A DNA stretch of 19,520 nucleotides. It comes from Smittium mucronatum. Its lineage: Eukaryota > Kickxellomycota > Harpellomycetes > Harpellales > Legeriomycetaceae. The DNA is taken from assembly GCA_001953115.1 (NCBI GenBank), contig LSSL01003303.1:1-19520 (forward strand). The letters run 5' to 3'. Position 1 is the stretch's first letter, and every line of letters starts with the position of its first letter. Position numbers and translations under genes: made by a program. Below are positions 10,754-19,520 of this stretch, piece after piece. The notes beneath the pieces are model-generated. The model saw only the letters and a list, made by a program, of their open reading frames with translations. It ran no database searches and had not been told where the DNA came from.

Positions 10754-13700
10754 TTGATATAATATATTTTAATTATAATAAATGAGGTAAATAAAATAAA
10801 AATAACCCTTTAAAGAATTATTTTAAATAATAAAAAATTCTCTGCGAGTAGTCCCAGTTTAAAATTTTTAGGGGAGAAAATTAATTTAATGTGAAAATTT
10901 GTTATATAAACGTAAAATTTATAGACAAAATACTACTAATAATCAAAAATTTATAACTTATTAAATATTTCAAAGACTAAAGCTAATTTTTATAACGGGT
11001 TTAAATTATTTTCCTAAAAAAAATCTTCAATGAAATAATACTAAAGGGCATAATTTTTTAGTTTTTTATTTATACAAATAATGATATAAATTTAATAGCG
11101 TTTTTTAAAGATATCAAACAATAAATAAAACCATTAATTTACAGAAAAAAACATCAAATTTGTTAATTTTTTTAGAAATGTAACTAGATTTTAGATGGGT
11201 TTTAATATTAATTGAACACTTTTAAATATGAGTGAATTCTATAGGCAAAAAGTCTTTAATTTTTGATTTAGTAAATCCAGGATTTTTCGAAAAATTCTTA
11301 ATAGCTATTAATTAAAGGTATATTTAATTTATTTTTTGAAAAATTTATTTGTTTCATTTTTTTTTCAAATGAATAGGGAAGGGAAAGAATTTAGATTTTT
11401 TTAATGAAAACCATATTTATTTATTTTTTTTTTGCGTAAAAACCCCAAAATAAATGATTAGTCTTGCTACCTGAACATCTTGAAGTCATGATAAATAGAA
11501 AGGAAGAAATGAAGCTAGAAAGAATAGTTTAGAAAACTATAAATTTTGAGGAAAAACAGCATTTCCTTAAAATGAAATCTAAAACTCATTCAGGGAGCCT
11601 ATCATAAAATAATTAAATCGAGATCATAAATTTGCATAATTTAATTAAATTAAATTTGGGATATAAAAGCTAAAAATATCATAAAAAACTTTAGAATTTT
11701 TAAAAAAGATTAAGAAAAATATAATTGATGCTATAGATCAAACCCAAGTGTTCAAAAAAATTTTTTTGAAGATTAAAGATGGAATATAATTAAAAAATGA
11801 GACCTTTCAGATTAAAAAACAGTAATTTTACATCTGTATTCATTGCATTTTTTTTTATAACAATTCCAAGTCCGAATATGTTTTATACTAAACGAATTAT
11901 CTTATAAGGAAAGAGATATGATTTTTTGCATTCATCTATCAAATTACTCGTTTAAATAATTTCAGAAAGATAATATTAAATAAAAATTTAATTGATAATA
12001 AGATTACACACCTCTGTTACTTCCAAATCCAGCTTATATTGGCTGCTATCATTATAAAAATTAGTGATAAAAATTCAAATAAACCTCTTTTTTATAGAAA
12101 TAATAATTGAAAATTTCGGTCTTCAATCATTTTAATTAAAATGGAAATTATTAAGAATATATATAAAAGATATCAATTTTCTCTAAAAAAATTCAAAATT
12201 AAAATTCAAAAAAATAGCATAAAAACTGTGATATCCCTTACTAATTGCTTTAAACATATGGTTCCAAGGCTTTTAGGAGAGGAAAAATACGAAAGAGGCT
12301 ATTAGTTATCCTGATTTATTTATAAATCAATTTAATTTTTCAAAATAAACAGATCAAATAAAAAATAATTAAATTTTATGTAATTTAAAAGTAGCAAAAT
12401 TTTTAATGTAAATTTTTCTTAATTAAAATTGGGGAGTTTCGGAAAATTATTTATAAACTCGAAAAAATATCCTTCTTTATTTTGATAATTAGTTTTCTAC
12501 AGAAAATTTAAAATCCTAATTCTAGAAATTATTAGATAAATTTAAACTAACTAAAATTTGAAGGAAAAAAAAAGTAAAAATCAAAAATTTCTGGAAATAA
12601 ATCAATAAATTAGTAATATATAATAAATTTAATATACAAGCTTATATATTTCATTCTAATAAATAAATTTTAAATCTAAATGAATGAAAAATTATGCTTT
12701 AAAAAAATTAAGCAAAGATGAGTTCTAAAGTAGGCTAATAATTAAAAAAGAAATTATACAAGCGATTTAAAATCACTAAATAGAATTTAATGAATTCGAA
12801 TAAATATACTAAAAATGCTTAAATTTAAAATTATAAATTCTGAGGAAATAATGGGCTCTAAAAGCTAAATTGTAAAATTTTATACGATAAAAAAACTTCG
12901 GAATCACATGGAATCATTTTATTAAAAAAATAACCCGAGTTTTTTTTCCAGTCTAAGAAAATTAGTTGATTTATAAGAATGGAAAAAAAATTGAAAGAGC
13001 CCCTAAAATAAAACAAAAATATGCTTTAATTGTTTGTGATGGAATTTCAGCTAAAAAAACATATTTCTGATATTTCAAATAAAAAAATTCTTTGTAAATA
13101 AAGATAGATGAAATATTTGGAAATTGAGGAAAAAGTAAAACATAATATGGATTCCAATAAGATAATATATAAAGAAATCACCATCTTGGTATAAAAAGTA
13201 TTAAAAAAAGAGAATACAGCGATTAAAATTGGTTGTAAAATTCTAGAAAGAAATTATATAACAGAAAGAAATTATAAAAATAACAAGTACCAGTACTATT
13301 GGTGAATTTAAAAAACCAATATAAATATTAAATCGATATAATCTCCATCAAAAAACGGATAAAATTATTTGAATGAAAAAATTAATGATAATTTTACAAA
13401 TTTAAGCATATGAATACAAAACCATAATCGTTTAAAATAATAATAATCAATTCATATTTTAAACACACAAAAAAAAATTTTTTTTATTAATTTCTAGAAA
13501 TTTTGATTATTTCGCGATCCATCATTAAAAAATATTCATTTTACATTTTTACTGGACCTAATAAAGGACTTGAGTTTTCAAATTTTAATTAAGAACCGAT
13601 TTATTCTTATTTAATACCATGAAAAAACAAAAAAAAAATGTATATTAATAAATAAAGAATTTTTTGTAAATAATTGTGAAATTTTTTATATATTAATTGT

Positions 13701-16700
13701 GTTTTTTATCAATTTTTTGTCGAAGTATCTAAGTATTTATATATAAGCTATTTTTTTTTGGTTTTTATTAGCTAACCTAAAAAATTGCAAATAATCTTTA
13801 CCAGAAAAATAAAATGGTTTAAAAATGTAAAAAGTCAGAAAAACACAAAATGAGTTAAAAATTATAATAGAATCCTATATAAAAAGCTATTTAGATAAAT
13901 AATCCCGCTAAAAAGCCGTTATATATATACTGTGGTAACGATCATTTTTATTAAAAAAAACAAAACCTATAGAAGTTCGGAATATACCTCTTTTTTTTTT
14001 CTAGGCATATATTAATACAAATATTAATTGAAACTTTAGATTTTTTTGATATAGTAAAGAGGATTATCTTTTTCTAGATTTGAGATAATTATAAAGTTTC
14101 GATTTAATTTTTGGTGAATTTGATTTTAGTTAGCTATAAACCATATTTTTTGGGTAAATTATTAAATAATTTAACCTATAAGAAGTAAAAGGATAATTTT
14201 TATTTAAAATAATTAAAGAAAAACAACAATTTTTTTTTCATAATTAGAATTTTACTATCGATAATTTTTAGCTATTAAAATTACTTAAATTTAAATATTT
14301 GAAAAAATTGCTAAATAAAAAACAAGATGAGCATTTTCAAACGATACGATACTTATTTTATTCCAAAAAATGATAAAATAGAGGGAGTAGAAGTAATTAA
14401 ATTTGGAATATTACGCTTTAAAAAAATAATATCGAATGATTAAAAAATAATTTAATATTAAATAATGTATTCTAGTTTTTCTAATAATTTAACTTTGTGA
14501 ATAAAAAATGGTTTATTATTGGTATGTAATACTAAACCAATCATTCAGAATCAAATAATAAAATGAATTAATTTAATGTTTTATAAAAAAATATTAAATA
14601 ATATGTGTTGGTTATAATTTACAGTGGATATTAATGGTATATCTTTCCCAATAATAATTTAGAAAAATAGGATACGAATCACTTAAATAAAACAAACGAA
14701 AAAAGAAACAAAAAAAAAAGAAATAGCATCAATTACCTATACATATACGTTAAATTAATTTAAATAATTTTAATTTCCGTTATTTTTGTGTTTATCCTTT
14801 TATAGATATAATGATAAGAGCATTTATTTTTTTGTTACAGTATACTTATTTTTGGAATAGAATAGACTATAATTAATAATCTGAATTTTATGAGAGTAAT
14901 ATATAAGGCGAAAAAAAAAATTAAAAAAAATATAGGCTTAGTTGCCTTAATAACTCCATCAAAAACAAAAATCAAGCGCTTATAATAATGGGAAAATTCT
15001 GTTTATAAAAAAGTGATGGAATAGAGTCCAAAAAATTTTTTTGATAAAGAAAACTAGCATTAAAATTATATATTACATTTAAAGTTACTATTTATTCACA
15101 ATAAAACCATTTTTAAAAGATAATTAAATGGAATTTCTAATAATTTTTATATGAAAAAAATATATCTTTCCAATAAAAATTGTTTGATTATTAAAAAAAT
15201 AGTATAATAGTATAATTTGATAATGTTTTAAGTGGAATAAACATTTAAATATCGACAATTAATTATATAGGTATTAAGATAAAAATGATACCCTAATCAT
15301 AAAACTTTTTTTATAATTTATAAAACAGCAAAAAAACTGATAAAAAATTTCATAAAAAACATCATTTGTGAAAATTTCACGCTATTTTTGAATTTTTTTT
15401 TGATAAATTCAAAATTTTATCCCAAAAATATTGATCGGCTAGAGTAAAAACATTTAATACAAAAAGTTTAAGCTAAGAAAATTTTTAAATATTTAAATTT
15501 GGATATATTTTCATAATCTGAACTAAATAAATATAATTTGGATTAATATTTCAGAGCAAGGATACTTCAAAACAGAAAAAAGCCGAAGTTAAAATATTTT
15601 TAACCATAAATGACTACGTATAAACTTCATTAATATATATATATGGTATAAACGAATTAAAATTTGAAGAATATTTAACACTTTGAAAAAATAATATGAT
15701 CATAATTTTTTTTTAAAAAAATGCAGTCTAAAAAAAGGATATTAGATTTGTGCTATGGAATAAGAATTAAGAAAAAGGGTTTTATTTTATAAAATGAAAA
15801 ATAAAATTAGAACCATTATCTGAGCTATTTTTTAAAAATCTAGAAAATTTTCATATAAAAAAAACTATTTTACACTATGGGAAAACCCATTTAATTTCCC
15901 TTTTTTTGTTTTTTTTATGTGTTAATAAAATTTTTGGACTTATTATCACTACTAACCCTGTTAAACCAGAAAATTAATGACTCAAATATCATGTATTTAT
16001 ATATATGGGGTGAATTCTAATCATTAATAATTTTCTCGGCAAAATTTAAAAAATTGCTTTGAGTAAAATTTTAGAAGGTTTGGTCAAGTTAAAAGAGAAT
16101 ATGTGAAGACAGAGCTATAGATAGTTTAAAAAAATCTCTTTCAATAAAACTGTCAAATCCGCATCAATAAAGTAAAATTTCATTTTTAAAATTAAATTTT
16201 ATGAATAAAACCCTCAATAACATTTAAAAAAATATTAATTGTGCATTAATTATCTTTTTGAAGAGTCTAGGATATTTTTCACTCATAAATCCGAGCACAA
16301 AAATTAAATATCATTTTGAAAGGTACAAACATAAGTTTACTAATATTGAATAGATTTGTTTTTTACAATAATAATGATAATAAAAGTATAATAAATTTGG
16401 GTTTAATTTAGCTTTATTAAATGAAAAACCTCGATCGTATTTTTACTAAGCTCGCTTATTAATCATTTAATGAAAAAAAAAATTTTTATTTTTTTTTTAA
16501 CAAGGATTTATTGTAAAACACTGTAACCAAAATGATTGAAATTAAAATTATATAACAGCTATAATAAAAAATACTATTTTCATCATTTTTATCATTATTA
16601 CTGAGGATGAGTAAATATGAAATTGTATAAGTTTTTGAAATATAATATAATTGATGAAGAAAAATAAAAATATCTAACTCATTTTTTTTATAATTAAAAA

Positions 16701-17550
16701 TAAATATGTTTTATATGAAATTTTTTTCAAACATATAAAAGAACATAAAGTACTAAATATAAAATTATGGGCTGATTTAAGTTTTTTTTGAATAAATCTG
16801 ATAAATTTTAAACTTTAAATATTTCAAATCTGATAATAAAGTTATTTTTTTAATTTGAAGCCTAAAAATGGAGTATAGAAAAATAAATTAAAAAAAATAA
16901 ATTGAACTTAGATATTGTATATACTTGTTTTAGAATAGAAAAATGGATATATTACTGATAAATCAGAAAAATTTCGACATATCGACAAAAAGATAACTAT
17001 TCTTTTAATTAATTATTTGAATTAGCAGTAATAAGTCAAGTTTTTTTAAATAAATTTTACAAGATATTTTTCGAAAATACTATTTTTCTAAAAAAAACTT
17101 TACTAATTATAAATTTTTGCTAAATAATTCATGCATGTAATAATAGTTATTTTCCATAGAGATTTTTATCTTTAGTTCGTAGACCCCTCCACCCAAATTT
17201 TTTTTACTTCTACTACTAAAGAGCTTTAAATTTAATGAAGGAACAAAATAAGAATAAAAAATATTTTTTACCATATTCATAATCTAGAAAAATTTTCTTC
17301 AAAGGTTTTTTTAAATTTCTAAGGGAAAAATATCTTTATCGAAATTATCATTTTTTCAAAACTGATTTTCAAGAGAACTTATTTGAGCATCCTGCCTAAT
17401 TACTCATATTTTGCAAAATAATTTAATAATAATTATTTCAATGAAGATTTAAGCTTAAATAAGCTCCGTTTTACTTATAAAAAAACTGAGGGCTTATTTA
17501 TGCATGCTATTTATAAGATTTTGAATTATTTTTTGTTTTTATTGGTTCAT
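10754..17550. other. AT-rich stretch without supportable genes
   Basis: Nearly 7 kb with no recognised gene. Three patches are a little richer in G+C and give short coding-like readings: 11462-11605, 12141-12305 (a 54-codon frame opening with ATG) and 15539-15685. None carries a known motif. I list them as weak leads or rejects rather than genes. A shorter alternating AT run lies near 15633-15645. Confidence 0.55.
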
Positions 17551-17569
17551 CAATACAATACAATACAAT
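17551..17569. repeat. Short CAATA tandem repeat
   Basis: Three full CAATA units and a fourth partial one (CAAT). A minor microsatellite with no adjacent gene. Confidence 0.85.
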
Positions 17570-18047
17570 TAAATCTTTGTTCATTTGATGAAATTTTGAT
17601 TGATTATGCACTAATGGTTTTCAATTTTATAAAATTCATAATTTTTTCCATGAGAAAAATTTTAAAAAGTTAAGATTCTTCAATTTTTGAACAATGTGAG
17701 TTAAAAAAATTTTAATGGAAAATAACAGATTTTATTCCAAATATCCATTAATTTTATTTTACTGAATGTTTATTTGTTTTATTTGATAAATTAGTATATA
17801 TTAATAGCTCTAAATTTTGAAACAAAAATAGCCAAAAGATTAAAAAATTGCCCTTATTGACAAAAATAGGGATATAACTGAAAATATCATTAAATTAACA
17901 ATTTTTTTCTAATAAAATTCGAATTAACTTTATACAAAAGACATCTTCTAATCAATGTAAAAACATTGAACACAATAATTATATAAAATAAAATTTAAAT
18001 TTTTTAAATTTTTTTTTTAATATTGTATTATATTCAATTTTTTTAAA

Positions 18048-18175
18048 ATAGAAAAATTTAACTGTAAAAAATCGCGTGATTGAACCCTTTATCCGTAGGT
18101 AAGCAGCTGTTAGTCCGGTAGAGGAGCTTATTTTAGTTAAGATAATAGTCTTTTCTATACGACTTTTTCTTTTTT
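18048..18175 (+). ncRNA. Candidate structured RNA around a G+C-rich island
   Basis: Bases 18071-18130 contain 29 G or C in 60, in surroundings where most lines are far lower. The island sits inside nested pairing on the plus strand. ATAGAAAA (18048-18055) pairs with TTTTCTAT (18151-18158). TTAACT (18058-18063) pairs with AGTTAA (18135-18140). TAAGC (18100-18104) pairs with GCTTA (18126-18130). T runs at 18164-18168 and 18170-18175 follow the closing stem at once, as at the end of an RNA polymerase III transcript. A transcript would be about 110-125 bases. I could not fold it as a tRNA. It resembles 5S rRNA only in the short TAAGCAG part, and SRP helix 8 only on the 3' side (TCCGTAGGTAAGCAGC). 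Family unknown; it may instead be part of a mobile element. Confidence 0.35.
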
Positions 18176-18323
18176 ACATATTCTTTAGTATAGTTTTTAA
18201 TGACATTATCTTACAATAAAATTCCGTGATACAAAAAAAAAAAAAGTAAAACATTGCGTGATTTCATTTAATATTTTCATCTACAATTTAGGCTAAAAGT
18301 ATTTATACACAAAATTACGTGAT
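18067..18323 (+). repeat. Four direct copies of AAMATNNCGTGAT
   Basis: A 13-base motif recurs with fixed spacing between its halves: AAAATCGCGTGAT ending at 18080, AAAATTCCGTGAT ending at 18230, AACATTGCGTGAT ending at 18262 and AAAATTACGTGAT ending at 18323. The first copy lies in the candidate RNA and the last overlaps the outermost unit of the left inverted arm. A degenerate reverse copy lies in the right arm near 18926-18939. Fixed half-motifs with two free bases between them look like a protein-binding site, although nothing identifies the protein. Confidence 0.6.
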
Positions 18324-18426
18324 TTTAAACAAAATTAGGCAAGTATACACAAAATATGCACTTATACACATATTTTTTTTTTTGGAAAATAGAGTCCCTT
18401 AAATAATCCGTATTTATACACAAAAC
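18290..18426 (+). repeat. Left inverted arm with five phased TATACACAAAAT units
   Basis: Units start at 18304, 18324 (degenerate, TTTAAACAAAAT), 18344, 18363 and 18415. The first four are 19-20 bases apart, about two helical turns, so a protein would meet them on the same DNA face. The fifth lies 52 bases further in. The 9-mer TTATACACA occurs at 18303-18311, 18362-18370 and 18414-18422. Confidence 0.75.
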
Positions 18427-18825
18427 AAGAGAACCATTTTTATTTTTTGATTTTTTGATTTAATAATATATCTGATTCTTTTTTATTCCAGATTAGTTTA
18501 TCTATAAAAGTAATAGGCCAATTCAAAATTCAATACTATTTCTGGTAATTTAAATTTTTATTCAATAGATTCAATAATTTCTATGAGTCAAAAAAATTTT
18601 TTTTCACCCATGTTAACAATTATATTTACTTTAGATGTTAATGGGATTTAATTTTAGCTACAAGCGGATCAATTAACCCTTTAAAATTTTATAATTAGGA
18701 AAGCGTCAAAAATTTATAGCAAATTATCTGCATTCATAGAAACCCCAATTAAGTAACTTTGGAATAATTTATATCGTTAGAAATCATTATACTAAATATA
18801 ACTGTCAAATAAAAAGATTTATTAT
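18427..18825. other. Centre of the inverted-arm element
   Basis: About 400 bases without a reading frame of note. T-rich at first, with a slightly G+C-richer patch near 18656-18683 (agctacaagcggatc). I see no further copies of the 12-base unit and no sign of a gene. Confidence 0.5.
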
Positions 18826-18961
18826 ATTTTGTGTATATATAGGGAATATTTAAGAGATTTTATTGAAAAAAAAGAAATTTTGTGGATAAGTGCATATTTT
18901 GTGTATAATTGCCTAATTTTGTGTAAAATAACGTAGTTTTGTGTATAAATACTTTTTACCT
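18826..18961 (-). repeat. Right inverted arm with five phased units
   Basis: Read on the minus strand, units occupy 18936-18947, 18916-18927, 18896-18907, 18877-18888 and 18826-18837. Spacings are 20, 20, 19 and 51, mirroring the left arm. The 9-mers include TTATACACA (18940-18948 and 18900-18908) and TTATCCACA (18881-18889). The second has the sequence of the classical bacterial DnaA box. The shared spacing is stronger evidence than any single 9-mer. Confidence 0.75.
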
Positions 18962-19520
18962 ATATTTTAGATTACAGTTTAAGATTCTTTTTTTTTTCTA
19001 GATCAACAGGTATTTAAATTATTATTTTTTATCTAAATTTAAACTCAAATAAAAAAAATTATTACACTATATATTTTTTCTTTATTATTTCGAAAAAAAA
19101 AATATAAAGATCCTTCTATAATACAATTTTTAAATATTTTTATTACTTTATACATCGATTATACAAGGGATTTTTACTTAAAAATCCAAGTTCTATCAAT
19201 TTAGTTTTATATTAAGACTCAATTTTACAGAAATAAAATTTAAATTCAGTCCATTTTTGTTATTTTTTGTAAAATAGTCTAGCATAATTTAGAAATAAAG
19301 GATATATATATATATATATATGTATGATTTTTAGCTTTATTAAATTTATTTTTCATTTATAAAAGGTAAATTTTTGTGGTCTATTTCGCTAGTATATCTT
19401 ATTTAATTGATTATTAAACAGAAATAGTATAATTCAAGAGTTTTAAATATTCTTTTTCTATAATATTGAATCAATAAAGTTACATATAACTTGAATTTAA
19501 AATAGATAAGATTATAATGC
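18962..19520. other. AT-rich right edge
   Basis: Contains T runs, an (AT)10 tract at 19302-19321, and no gene, RNA or copy of the 18.3-18.96 kb units that I could find. Confidence 0.6.
19302..19321. repeat. (AT)10 microsatellite
   Basis: Twenty bases of perfect alternating AT, similar to the tract at 10732-10753. No gene lies beside it. Confidence 0.9.

Larger units (their letters stand above)
18290..18961. mobile_element. Inverted-arm element with phased 12-base units (possible small transposon or iteron locus)
   Basis: Two diverged inverted arms (18290-18426 and 18826-18961) enclose about 400 AT-rich bases with no gene. Arm positions pair at a constant sum of 37251 for the outer four units and 37252 for the inner one. 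Alignment therefore holds nearly without gaps across 135 bases despite substitutions. Each arm is built around five copies of TATACACAAAAT. The size of 672 bases and the terminal symmetry fit a non-autonomous DNA transposon with arrayed binding sites. I saw no clear target-site duplication and no similarity to the MULE ends. An origin-like or partition-like site is the main alternative. Confidence 0.5.

Noticed and set aside
12141..12305. 54-codon plus-strand frame with ATG and a fairly normal amino-acid mix at its end
   Set aside because: No motif and no context, and frames of this length are common by chance here.
15539..15685. Coding-like reading of about 28 plus 18 codons separated by a stop
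   Set aside because: No recognisable motif; consistent with chance.
18090..18130. 5S rRNA or SRP RNA
   Set aside because: TAAGCAG and a GNAR-like loop resemble parts of these RNAs. The pairing strand of 5S helix II and the conserved 5' side of the SRP symmetric loop (CAGG) are missing.
18071..18135. tRNA gene on either strand
   Set aside because: On the minus strand, A-box-like and B-box-like (GGGTTCAATC) sequences sit about 44 bases apart as in a tRNA. However, the T-arm, D-arm and acceptor stems do not pair.
1..19520. CRISPR array, rRNA operon or integrated virus
   Set aside because: No regularly spaced identical repeats with unique spacers, no rRNA-like conserved blocks and no viral protein motif were seen.

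Overview
The window is extremely AT-rich: long A and T runs throughout, with some 60-base lines holding only four G or C. It has no intact gene that I can support. The one recognisable protein-coding remnant is a Mutator-like (MULE) transposase of the eukaryotic type, which has a DDE core, a SWIM-like zinc-finger remnant and a C-terminal Gly-Arg-Pro-Lys-Lys stretch. The window therefore looks like gene-poor nuclear DNA of a very AT-rich eukaryote. A microsporidian with an expanded, gene-poor genome would fit, but nothing in the sequence fixes the taxon.

Region 1-3662 is one DNA transposon. Its two terminal inverted repeats (1-720 and 2943-3662) are almost identical; I matched them line by line and found about three differences, all at the inner end. 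Between them, on the minus strand (2651 to 1279), lies a transposase gene broken by several stops and at least two frameshifts. All three DDE catalytic codons can still be located. The element starts at base 1 of the window, so its true left end and target-site duplication cannot be seen.

Region 3663-18047 is a gene desert of about 14.4 kb. It holds only short chance-length reading frames, a few stem-loops (near 6480, 8170 and 8730), an (AT)11 microsatellite and a short CAATA repeat. By eye, A exceeds T on the plus strand through most of it, and this bias disappears near 17 kb.

Region 18048-18961 is the most unusual part. It begins with a 60-base island at 48% G+C inside a possible folded RNA that ends at T runs like a polymerase III terminator. 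Four copies of a 13-base motif (AAMATNNCGTGAT) follow. Next come two inverted arms (18290-18426 and 18826-18961), each with five copies of a TATACACAAAAT-like unit at matching positions, the outer four spaced 19-20 bases apart. The unit contains TTATMCACA 9-mers that look like bacterial DnaA boxes. I cannot say whether this is a small transposon with arrayed transposase-binding sites, a replication or partition site, or something else. It is the best candidate for an undescribed system here. The remaining sequence to 19520 is AT-rich and featureless apart from an (AT)10 run.
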